Part shown: positions 12,201 through 22,085 of the stretch, one piece after another
Numbering within the stretch: the stretch's first letter is position 1
How the letters are laid out: every line of letters begins with the position of its first letter
Origin: Dichomitus squalens LYAD-421 SS1
Taxonomy: Eukaryota; Basidiomycota; Agaricomycetes; Polyporales; Polyporaceae
DNA length: 64,000 nt
Assembly: GCF_000275845.1 (NCBI RefSeq)
Contig: NW_006766949.1
Location: forward strand, 1-64,000
Direction of reading: 5' to 3'
Position numbers and translations under genes: made by a program
The notes under the pieces: generated by a model
The model's input: the letters and a program-made list of their open reading frames with translations, nothing else
The model's database searches: none
What the model was told of the DNA's origin: nothing

Positions 12201-13719
12201 ATTAAGAGTACTTGGAGAGGAGGAAAATGGTGCAGTATAACCGCAAGTAGACGAGCTGTTGACGAGCGAGTGAACATTCGGAGTATTGACATCCTCGGAT
12301 GGGTTCAGTCCAGAAAGCCGCGCTCCCGCGTGGCGGCGCTCCCACATTCCACGTGGCTGGCGCCTGACAGCCACAGCGCTGCCTCTCGCCCCTGTCGCGA
12401 CTGTCAATACGCTTGCTCAGAACATCTATGGTCCCCTTGCTCTTCCGATCTATCTTCCCTTCTCAACTGTGGCTGCCCTCTCGGAGACAATATAGACTAT
12501 CGTCAAGCAACACCCTCTACTGCCTTGGACGCCCCATGCTTCAAGAATCTTCTTCTAGTCGAGTTATACGCTAGCGTCGCTGGTCTGAGGCTCTTGCAGA
12601 AAATGCACCGTTTTGGACAAGTCTCACAGGAACTCTCTACTAATCCCAAGCGGCCCGTTCTCGTCAGCTCTTGAGGTGCAACACATTGTGAGTCCGGTGT
12701 TACAGCTAGATTGGAGCAAAGATGGATTTCTTGGAATCTCAGTGCGTACATGTACTTCTCATCTCGATTTCCGTTGGAAGCGTTAGAGCAGGACTATCGG
12801 TTCGTCTCGGCCTTCGTCTTCTTTCTTTCTGCATTTTCTATTCTCTCCTTGAAATTCCTTCTTACGAACCGGGTCCTCTTATATGCCCTCGGTATCGCGT
12901 CTGCATCTCATATGTCTGGCAGCCTATCATGATCTAGGCGCGCCTTGCTGTTGGCTGCCTCCAACAACTTGGGTCTTTCTCTGTATTGATATGAGCTCAG
13001 TCCGCCCGCCCTTTAAGAGCCGTATTGATCTATAAATTCTCTATAAATTCAACGCTTTCTGCAGGTGTTGCCTCACTGAGCATTTAAACGGGCCCAAGTC
13101 TGCAACCTGGATCCTTCCATATATCTCGAATTTAGCCCAGTAATGGTGCTCTTATATCACGGAAGGAAGCCCGCATGTCGTGCTCTGATATACGATTCCA
13201 GAGGGTGAACATTCAAGGTATCGCTTGAAGAGGATGGAGAAAACTTGTGAATGGTGCTTCTTCCCTATAAATTGTGTCTGACGAGGAACACGTTGTCTTA
13301 GAGTGGGCAATTCTCCGTAGGAGAGACGGCCGAGGACGCGATAAATTCCGCTTTTCTGCGCTGCTAGTATATCCCGATATATCATCGGATCGCCATTGTC
13401 CTGCCCGTTCGTTTCTATCCGAACTCCTCACTTTGTCTCCCTCATTGCTACCGTCTTTTCACACAAATATCCGATCTTGGCAAGGCGGGATATGGACATC
13501 GGACGGCCGATCTTGGCACAATAGGAAGGCGGTGGCCGCAGCAGTTTGACCGCAAAGTCACACGGTCAATGTCAAATTGTGCGCACGTTCCAGCTTCCTT
13601 TGGGGGACGACGATGGAAGGCTCTCGAATGTGCTGGCGTCCGTACCAGAAAGGAAGTAGACGGCAGCGCTACCTTAGTGGTGCGTCCCGCTTTCTGGCAC
13701 TTATAAGCTCCTTGTCGCC
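9239..13719. other. Gene-poor stretch, no recognised gene
   Basis: Frames on both strands are short and overlap. A seven/eight-base unit (tcctagc) is repeated about 9855-9875. On the minus strand near 11470-11610 one frame faintly resembles the DLWSIG region of a protein kinase, but no other kinase motif follows. Around 13028-13050 the nine bases ctataaatt occur twice in direct repeat. The last bases before 13720 include TTATAAG about 20 bases upstream of the ATG. Confidence 0.45.
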
Positions 13720-14622
13720 ATGACTCAACCCTTCCAGGTCCCCCACATGGATTCGAACTACCAGACGCAGCCGCAGGAAGAGCATTCGCAGATGCCTATG
13801 CAGTCTTCGGTGCTGTTCCCCGTCGCGACTCAGTTCCCACATGTCTACGCTACACAGCCCACGTCGGTGTTCGACGGGCCCGTCGTCGTTATGCCCGTCT
13901 CACACTATCTAGGTGCCATCACTCCACGAGCGGGCTGCCATGTCGCTGAGCAGCACGGTTGCCTATAGATCTTCTCGGCTTCTCGGGAACGTCTCTGCCA
14001 TCGCCTGCCGTCCCTCTCCCCTCAATACCGGCGCTTCCCTCAGCGAGCGCGTATAACAATGCTACCGGGACTGCGGGCACAGCCATCGTCGACTCAGCAC
14101 CGGACGCTGGGTCAACATCTGTCGAGGCTGCCACACCACGGCATGCACGTCGGAAAGTGAACGTTGCTGTACGTGGACCGAATGTGACTCTCTCAAGGGG
14201 AATTGCGGTAATGCTTACTCGCATCCTGGACTTGTACATAGTGCAATCACTGTCACGAGGCAAGGAAACCTTGCAACAATGGTCGTCCCTGTCAACGCTG
14301 CATTAAGCGAGGTATCAGCTCAAGCTGCGTCAACCACAGGCGCAAACGAAGAGCTACGCCAATACGCAAGTCTGGCAACATCATCACGACATCATCCGTG
14401 AGCATGTCAGATTCGAGCTCACCGCCTGGTACGTTGCCGCAGCTTCCCTGCTGACGGCTCACGTTATCGCTAACGTTCTTCCGTATTGTAGTGCCACCAC
14501 ACGTAGTAGCATGTAGAGGTGACTCGACAATACCATACCCTTCAACCCTACAGCCTACGTCTATATCTTCAACCTCTGACGAGACCGTGTTCGACAGTTC
14601 ATATTTCTACAGCACGCCATAA
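13720..14622 (+). CDS. Small Zn(II)2Cys6 transcription factor, family copy 2
   Basis: Exons 13720-13912, 13969-14168, 14242-14428 and 14492-14622 give 236 residues. Exon 1 is rich in Gln, Pro and Met and ends with the family motif Val-Met-Pro-Val-Ser-His-Tyr-Leu, continuing after intron 1 with Asp-Leu-Leu. The second exon is a Ser/Ala/Pro linker ending in Arg-Arg-Lys-Val. Intron 2 falls directly before the first cysteine of the binuclear zinc cluster, spacing C-x2-C-x6-C-x5-C-x2-C-x8-C, followed by a basic stretch (His-Arg-Arg-Lys-Arg-Arg). The tail is Ser/Thr-rich and ends Tyr-Phe-Tyr-Ser-Thr-Pro. Intron positions match copies 1 and 3 exactly, so the three are true paralogues. It is presumably a nuclear DNA-binding protein; there is no long activation or fungal_trans domain. 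Reading unspliced would hide the cluster, so automated annotation could miss it. Confidence 0.78.
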
Positions 14623-15014
14623 GACTGCGTCCCTTGTTGCCGGCCCTTGCTCAACTACGCTTTACTACGCTTCGATTTCGTAGCCCAGTCTCAAGTTCTA
14701 GCATTGCTACTCGCTGATCTACTGTATGCGAACCCTTCTCCTTGGCGGTTATATTTTACCTTGTCTCTTGTCAGCCCTATAGCCTTTGTCTCGTACTGTC
14801 AGTTTCTAGTCTTGGTGTCTATACCGTTGATGCAGGATGCCCTTATCCCCGGAACGCGATGCATACATTCTTGGCCTGCATTCTTGGCCGTGCGTGGGTA
14901 TGCCACTATCGGAAGCGGGAGTCTAATCACAAAATGAATATATATCATGTTGTACAGTCCAACAGAGAAAGGCTGAGGTCATAACTGTTGTGCCCGTTAG
15001 CACAATGTTTCGTA
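14623..15014. other. Convergent intergenic region
   Basis: Lies between the ends of the plus-strand zinc-cluster gene and the minus-strand transporter. AT-richer than the flanks; presumably the two 3' untranslated regions. No gene seen. Confidence 0.5.
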
Positions 15015-17271
15015 CTACTTCTCGCCCTTCACAGCCTCCGCTCTCACAGCAGAACTGTCCTCAATCCGCACATCCGCCTGCGCCTTCCATTTCTCCTCTG
15101 GACCTCCCTCCCTGTCCTCCACGCCTCTAGCAATCCTCCTCCGCTCAACCGTCCGTCCGCCCGGGCTGCTCCACACCCCGCCCGTAAAACCACCTTTCTC
15201 GAAGATATGGTCGACGTCCTCGAGCTCAAGCCCTTTCGTCTCAGGGAAGAAGACGTACACGAGCGGGACCCAAAGCGCGTTGAAGATGGCAAAGATGATG
15301 AAGACGCGCCAGCCAATGTTCGCGATCGCGGGCGGGGTCATCTCGACGACGGCGAAGACGCACATCCAGTTGAAGAAGGAGGAGATCGCGGAGCCGCGGG
15401 CGCGAATGCGCGTGGTCGTGATCTGCGCGTATGCTACTCAGCGCGGACAGGAGACTCGAGCAGGGGAAGGAGATACCTCTGCGGGATAGAGCCATGGCTG
15501 TATGAACGCGACACAACGATCAGAGGCGAGGTTTGTGCAACTGTTTCTAGTCGACAGGCTTACGATTGGGAGATATCCAATTCCTAAGAAGATCTGGACG
15601 AGGAACATCATGGCTGTCGCACCGTATGCTGCACCTTTCGTATTCCTTGAAAGAAGGGTAGCCGCAAGGATGTAGCAGACAGAGAGTCCCGTTGCCGACG
15701 TCATCAAGAGGAAGCGGCGTCCAAACCGATCCACGGTCTGGCGATGCTGGGTCAGCCACGGTTGAGAGCTATACAAAGGTAACCTACCCATAGTGGTATG
15801 AACGACGCAAGCATGTACGTGACAGCAGTGAAGCCACCCAGGAGAAGCGAGAGATTCCTTGATAGGCCCATCGTATTGTGGTACACTATAGGCGCAAGGT
15901 AGCTGCAAAATGCATGTCAGTCTTCGTTTGTCGTGACTCAATGAAGAGTGCCTGCAAGACTCGCTTGATCATATTGGCACTATAGAAGGGGGCCGGTAAG
16001 CAGCGGTATGCATGGCGGTTAGTATCTGGCGCACCCCGTGAACTGCTGCATGACGTTCACGCCGATACACAGGCATATCCGCCTGAAGTTGCCCAGAGGC
16101 CCGCCTTCAAGGAGCTCGCGGTATCGGAAGGGTCCCCCAGCACTCTCTTGCGCAAGGGAGACCTCGATCTCTTTACGCTTCTCAACGACATCCGGGTGAT
16201 GTGGTGAGTCACGATCTTCCAGCTGAGCAAGGATTCGGGCGCCCTCTTCCCCGCGTCCATGAGCCATGCACCAACGTGGACTATCAGGGAGGACGAGAAC
16301 TTGTAAGAAGAGACAGAGTGCGAAGAAAGCTTGGAAACCGATGGGTAGTCGCCACTGTGCTGGACCGCCGACGAAGGACATCCCATAGTCTAGCCAGTAA
16401 GCCTGGTACGCAGCCATGTCAATCTGTTGCTGAAAGCCTCCCACAGTTTCGAGACTCACGATCACAAGGCCAATGATGGTCACCGTCGAGTTGAGACAGA
16501 CAAGCGCTCCTCTGATCATGCCGCCGCACATTTCGCTCTGATATACTGGGATTGACGAAGAGTTGAATCCATTTCCCTGCGAAAGTATGGGTTTCTTGAA
16601 TGGCATCGCAGCAGCTTTTTAATCTTACAATCCCAGTCATGATCCGTCCCACATATAGCTGCGCCAACGTGGTAGAGCTTGTGAGAATTGCCTGAGGTGC
16701 ATGATCAGCATGAGGTAAAGCTCTGGAGCGCCAGGAGAGCATACCGTTCCGAGTAGCATGGTGAACGCACCAGCCATAATCATGCGCTTTCGTCCTATGC
16801 TCTCTCCCCAGAAGAACGTTGTCAGACTACCGATTGCACACCCGATATCCTGGATTCCCGGGACGCTACAGTTAATACACCTATGCATGCATGTCCGCCA
16901 TAGCCGACATACGTATATAGCAACCTGCAAGAGCATCATCGGCCTTCAGGAATCGGTACTAGACTAGTCCACGACGTACGATAGTTCCTTGCGTAGTTGG
17001 GTCTGGACGACCGAAGTCCTCGCCAAACTGGTTCTCTGCGCCGATCTTTTATGAAGTGGTTAGGTAGAGCGGGACAGAGACCCATGAATGGAACGGTCGC
17101 TTACAATGCCTGACATGACCCCTTGATCGTAGCCCAGTAATAGGAATGCCTGGCAACAACATGCTGCACGCACACATTGTGTATCGTCGACTCCCCAAAG
17201 CAGTCTGCGAACAGCGACGCACCCGTGATAGCCCACACTAGGTATTTACCTCGTATCGACATGATCCTCAT
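15015..17271 (-). CDS. MFS sugar-transporter-family permease with micro-exons
   Basis: Thirteen exons: 17271-17209, 17149-17105, 17045-16980, 16924-16913, 16849-16745, 16691-16629, 16576-16460, 16402-16035, 15979-15965, 15902-15788, 15737-15564, 15497-15477 and 15422-15015; 523 residues with about twelve membrane helices. Sugar-porter signatures in order: Gly-Tyr-Asp-Gln-Gly-Val-Met-Ser-Gly in helix 1, Gly-Arg-Lys-Arg after helix 2, Pro-Asp-Ser-Pro-Arg-Trp after helix 6, Gln-Gln-Phe-Thr-Gly in helix 7, Asp-Arg-Phe-Gly-Arg-Arg after helix 8, and Pro-Glu-Thr-Lys-Gly after helix 12. The plasma-membrane proton/sugar symport role is from the family; the substrate cannot be read. Micro-exons of 12, 15 and 21 nt encode Val-Ala-Ile-Tyr, the residues joining Thr-Gly to Asn-Tyr, and Pro-Trp-Leu-Tyr-Pro-Ala-Glu. 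The intron after the 15-nt exon begins GC, and intron 1 probably does too. ATGs at 17271 and 17262 are both possible starts. Confidence 0.85.
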
Positions 17272-17740
17272 CTTGACTCCCAGCTCTCAGGCTCCGGACT
17301 GGGTGTATTGAGACGTGAGGAGGACCCTAGAGGGTCAGGCACAGAGCCCAGGCGCGATAGTTACAAGCAGTCTCTCCGCCTGCGACAGACGTAACTGATA
17401 TATCATTACACTCTTCGATTTGCGAATACCGGCCAGTGGAGACGGCCATCACAGAATACGTACTGGTCCAGTCCACGTGAAGTTCTTTATTCCATCCGAA
17501 GGCTCGCGCTTCCCAGCGGCCCGGGAAACTCAGCCAAGAACACCACCCAGCCGCCTAACGCTATGTCAGATGGTCTGCTAGAGTAGTGGGGGGTGAGCAA
17601 ATGGCCCTGTACTTGGACGACCACATCTGCTATCATAGCACTCCTACCAGTGCGGCGGATACGTTCAATTACCTACAATTCCCATCAGCGTGATTTGTGA
17701 CCATACGGTCGAGCCATCAAACACCCACATATCATGCTGA
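17272..17740. other. Intergenic, transporter promoter side
   Basis: No gene recognised. Contains the 5' flank of the minus-strand transporter; the broken esterase copy begins at its right edge. Confidence 0.45.
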
Positions 17741-17744
17741 GGTG

Positions 17745-18390
17745 CCATCACGTTTCCCCAGAAAGCGTCTCCCGCAGGCGGATATACTGGTCCCACTTCG
17801 CATCATCCACTTCACGGATATCCCTGCCAGCTGTCAGAGCGACCACAGCCTTCAGTAGCAAGACGTCTCCCACTTCGGCTTATTTAACGCATTCCGTAGT
17901 AACAGAAAGCCATTTCCGCGCAACGGTCGCCTTCGAGAATAGGGAGTCGCAGCTCCCACAGGGCACGATCTGTTCCGTGGGTCACGTATCCTGAATGATA
18001 GACTATAGAAGTAGAACAAGCATGCAACCCGCCAATGGACATAGACCTTCACGGGGAAGCCTGTCTGCGCGGGGTAGGAGGGTGGGCAGACGGTGTTCAC
18101 GAACAGTCTACAGCGTGTCATTGTCGGCGCGTATATTGAGCAGCAGAGAGCGATTCGAGGCTTACGGGTCTTCACGAGGCTCCCCGAGCCCGACCTTGTC
18201 CTCGAACGCCGTTCGTGATTGTCACAAGTTGTTACCTCATAGAATCAGGTGTAGTGTATCCTCCGCTAGGATCATGACAAACCTCCTTCCTGTCCGTCGT
18301 TCTCGGGCTGCGCAGCACTTCAGATTCCGCACATGTACAAATAACGCACCAGACCAGCATGCGATCAGATTGTGTGAGATATCCAAGATA
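17745..18390 (-). pseudogene. Carboxylesterase relic 1, internally deleted
   Basis: The left part (about 17745-17993) matches the last exon of the full-length esterase (22090-22335), and the right part (about 18008-18385) matches its exons 3-5 with their introns (about 23605-23985), same strand and order. The roughly 1.2 kb between these blocks in the full copy, which holds the oxyanion-loop continuation and the nucleophile Ser motif, is missing here, so no active enzyme is possible. A base is lost at the exon 3 acceptor, shifting the frame, and the C-terminal block is broken by stops. Exons 1 and 2 were not found upstream. A decayed duplicate produced by local duplication and deletion is the simplest reading. 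Confidence 0.75.
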
Positions 18391-19987
18391 ATACTCACCG
18401 ACGGAGTAGCACCAGTCGTTGAAGGACAATTTCAGATGGCCTCGAGAAGTGGAGAGACCTACACCCATGCAAGCGAATCTCCGATGAGCCAGCGGCAAGT
18501 CGCAGCGGCAAGGGTCCGAGCCGAGTCGGGGCTTCGAGTCATCTACTGCGATAGACGCGCCGTACGTAATGACCAACTCGATGCGTTTCGCACAAGCAAC
18601 TTGGTTGTGTACATCTTCGTGACTGCGGAGACATGGTGGTTGTTGTCGTTGTCGTTGCTGTACATTTTCGTGCAAATACAGTTGTGACATCGCTGTCCTC
18701 CAAGATGATCTAGCGCCTCCAAATGGGGTGTATCTTTAATGAGAACGTCAGGCCGAAGATGGGCACAGCTGCAGATGGAGGTGCTTTGCTACTTGCCGAA
18801 TGCAAAGCATCAACCCGCTCCCGGGTGCGACGGATGCGCATGGAGGAGTACAAAGGAAGATGAGGCGGTCACCTAAGGACCAGTTGGCACAGGCAAGAAC
18901 GAGATCGAGCTCCGGCGAAGCGGAAGGGGGAGAGACACTGTGAAACAGCAATCTAAGTGATTTAGCGTCACTGAACGGGTGACTCACTGGTCAGTCAGAG
19001 TGGCCATTCGCTAACTGGCTCTGTATTGTAATATGTAGGCCAGACCGGTGGTCAATGACATCACTGATCTGAGCTGTAAATCTATCCAATTGCTATGGAG
19101 TCAGGATGAAAGGCTCTTCCAGATTGCCACGGCCACAACCAATTCTTGTACCAACTTTACCAGTGGTCGATTTGATGTGCAAATCATCATATAGACACGT
19201 ATACGGTATCGGGCCGATGTCGGGCTCCGCGGGAGGTGACAGGTACTCGGAAGTGCCGACCCAACACCGCTTTGTGAAGATCGTTTGGAGCCAAGGACAC
19301 GAGCAATGGTAGAGGAAAACCAAGATACAGATGAAACGGTGCGGGTTGCTGTTCTGGTTCTGAAAGAGGAAAGTATGGGAGATTGCTGTGTGGCGGTGCG
19401 AGCTATGTAAGTGTAGCTCGTGGGAAAAGATTGGCGTCTCCAGATGCCCCGCAGATGTTCACGTTTTCCTCCCGCATCGCGCTCCGGCTCGCATCAAGTC
19501 TATCGTGTACCTCTTTTTAGCACCCGTTTCCTGCGTTCGTCTCCCCCCTCGGTTGCTTTGCAAAGATTAACAGACGCCAGCGGGGAACCCATGACAAATT
19601 GATGCCTCCGTTCAGTCCGTGCTCACGAAACAGCGCGCTCTATCTACCTGAAATTTATCGGCGTCTGGGGACGGAGGTCTTACAAAGTTAACTTGGCCGC
19701 GTGGTATTCCTGTGCTGTCAGAGATCGGAGTGAGGTGACTGGGATGATATGTTGTCCAGCAGACTCCGCCCCCGGAGCGGAGCCCCACGTTCGGAATTCT
19801 GACCCCTTTTACCACCCTACGGTCGTCGTCTATCGGTGTCGAAATGGCTGTTCGCTTCTATCTGGCATTTAAAGCGGGCGACCTCCAACCTCATTGCCAG
19901 GCCATGCAAATTACATCGGTTACCCTCCCGTCAGCCAACACAACCTATATATCCCGGTACTACACACTATCTAGTTGCACCCAAGAG
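18391..19987. other. Intergenic between esterase relic and zinc-cluster gene
   Basis: No gene recognised on either strand. A short tgttgtcgt-type imperfect repeat lies near 18638-18662. The right end is the 5' flank of copy 3 of the zinc-cluster family; an in-frame upstream ATG at 19844 could lengthen that protein. Confidence 0.45.
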
Positions 19988-20930
19988 ATGTCATACCCCG
20001 CACATCCAACCATCTACAACTCCTTCATTCCTTCGACAAGTCCTCTTGATACTGGACTCCTTCATCACGGAATAACGAGCCCGGCCCACCCCCAAACCGC
20101 TCCTACCCTCCCACACGACGGAGCAATCGTGACCATGCATGTATCTCACTACTTGGGTACGATACACCCTCAGAACTCTCATGCATCTCGCAGCAGAAGA
20201 CATTGTCTGACTTACTGCTGCATTAGCGCTGTTGCATGGAACCTACTCCACTACCGGTACGCAAGCGTCTCAACCTTTCACCGACCCCACCGCCGCTATC
20301 GGACCAATTGATGACCCTCTCGCGGGCGTGATGGCACCGACCCTTGCCCCGCAAGGCATCACGTCTTCGAACCATCAGGACATCAGCACTGGTCCGCGGC
20401 GCGTAAGGAGGCGTGGCGATCAACAAAGCAGACAACATCCGAGGGTCCAAAGCAAGCGCTCGAAAGTCGCCGTGAGTGTGCCATTCGGCGACCCAGGCCG
20501 TGTGTTGAGCAGTCATGACTCATTTACATGCAGTGCAACAACTGCTGCGACGCGCACAAGACCTGCGACGAAGGCCGTCCGTGCGACAGATGTACGAGGC
20601 GCGGCCTGGCGGCGTCGTGCATCTATCCTTCCTCCAAGCGTGGATACCGCAAGAGGAAGATCGCTACCGAGGATGGAGATGGCAAGTGATCTTCAACGTC
20701 TTCGGTTTTTCAGAGCTATAGCTGATGTCGATACATTGTAATCAGGATCGACTGCCGCAGATGCGCAGGTGGGAATGTTCCTGGCCGAAGGGTCGTCACA
20801 AGTGCCCCCTGCCAACCTTCTCAACATGCCTGCTTCGGGCCCTACGAGCAAATGCAGTCTATTCTCTGACGGTCACTTTGGAGGTCTCGATGGCAACCCC
20901 TTCCCAGAATTCACCGCTTCCTATCAATAA
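19988..20930 (+). CDS. Small Zn(II)2Cys6 transcription factor, family copy 3
   Basis: Exons 19988-20156, 20227-20471, 20534-20681 and 20746-20930 give 248 residues. The ATG at 19988 was chosen because it gives an exon 1 length close to the two paralogues; an in-frame ATG at 19844 would add 48 residues. Exon 1 ends in the family motif His-Val-Ser-His-Tyr-Leu and continues after intron 1 with Ala-Leu-Leu. The linker ends in basic residues (Lys-Arg-Ser-Lys-Val-Ala). Intron 2 precedes the first cysteine of the zinc cluster, spacing C-x2-C-x6-C-x5-C-x2-C-x8-C, followed by Lys-Arg-Gly-Tyr-Arg-Lys-Arg-Lys. Intron 3 appears to use a GC donor (GCAAGT), which opens a tail ending Phe-Thr-Ala-Ser-Tyr-Gln. 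It is the longest of the three copies; function and targets are unknown. Confidence 0.75.
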
Positions 20931-21364
20931 TGCCGGCTTGGTGCCGTATCCCGCTGATTCTATCGTTCTCTGAGTGCCCTGTGTGTTTCGTGAGTAATCA
21001 GAGGATGTGTACATGTCATAGTTTATTGTATGATTTATAATATCTTTCCATCAAATGTATATGTACTCTACTGCGTCTGTGTATCTTCCTACGCTTGTAG
21101 TATGTCTGTTGTTGAACGTGAGGGCGTCAGCTCGGGATTTAATTGCGACCTGAGAGCCGATGGGAGGTTCATGCCATCGTATGAAGCCCCCTTACGACCT
21201 GCGCTAGGCGGGAGACTTCAATGCGACACTTGTCACTGACCACCTATGAGTAGATCAATCAGGTTAGAATCATTGATACCCATACTCAGATAGTCCAGTC
21301 ACATCGATACAGTCCAAGCCTGGGCGACGCAGGACGTGTTGCTAACCTGGCCCACCTTATCCTC
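20931..21364. other. 3' flank of zinc-cluster copy 3
   Basis: AT-rich 3' flank with likely polyadenylation region near 21000-21060. No gene seen. Confidence 0.4.
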
Positions 21365-21740
21365 AGTCAGGGTCACTCAAGTCTCCGGTGCGACGCAAGG
21401 TGTCTCCCGCTTCAGCACGTCTTACGTACTTCAAAATTGTGGGGAACAACTTCCGCGCCATACGCCCTCGATCGTCCTCCATGACAGGAAGATGCAGGAT
21501 CAACAGAGCACGATCCATTCCATGAGTCGTGTGATCTGTAAATGACCAGATTGTGGACGTCAGAAGAAATGCGCAGGAAGACACGGACGACGCACTGAAT
21601 GGTCGCAGCCCCACATGAACTCGTCCTTGGCGACCGGAATATCCGCATGTAGCATGTCCCTCGCAGACAGCGTCACCGGGAGACGCACCTGCTACTCACC
21701 CAAAACCTTGCAGCCCATCCCTCTGACGGGTCCACGAGGC
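21365..21740 (-). pseudogene. Carboxylesterase relic 2, C-terminal fragment
   Basis: Matches the C-terminal part of the full esterase (about 22150-22545) on the same strand: the segment around Val-Leu-Gly-Glu, Arg-Leu-Pro-Val-x-Leu-x-Ala-Arg-Asp-Met-Leu, then after an intron-like gap Thr-His-Gly-x-Asp-Arg-Ala-Leu and Tyr-Val-x-Arg-Ala-Glu-Ala-Gly-Asp-Thr-Leu. An in-frame TAG at 21692-21694 interrupts the frame just before the conserved Gln-Val. No N-terminal or nucleophile exons are found next to it. It lies only about 350 bases from the end of the full-length gene, so it is probably the remnant of a tandem copy. Confidence 0.75.
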
Positions 21741-22085
21741 GCAACTTGACCACAGCGCTGAGTTGCACTGTCAAGCTTCCTGTCCTCACCTTCGACATTC
21801 GGCGGAAACCCATCTGAAATCACAGAAGGTCTGAACGGTTGTCTGCATAAACTGTGTTATCCGTGAGGATACATAAACCCATACTATGAATTCCGAGTAG
21901 CCTAACTACGACGCTCCTGATGACATGAACGCCTAACATGCAAGTTCAGTATCTCGATCAAGCAATCAGCGCTGTGCATGCTGGCCAGATCAAAGCAACC
22001 AAGAGCCCACCAGGAGATAACCCTGTACGGATGTATGTGAATATGACACTACGTTGTGATATCTCTTCTGCGAGAAATGGGGGCA

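Noticed and set aside
15280..15590. Plus-strand Arg/Glu-rich frame over the transporter
   Set aside because: Antisense shadow of the C-terminal exons of the MFS gene.
3142..17271. Quinate-utilisation cluster linking the dehydroshikimate dehydratase with the MFS permease
   Set aside because: They are more than 10 kb apart with an unrelated gene between, no other qut/qa gene is present, and the permease substrate cannot be read.
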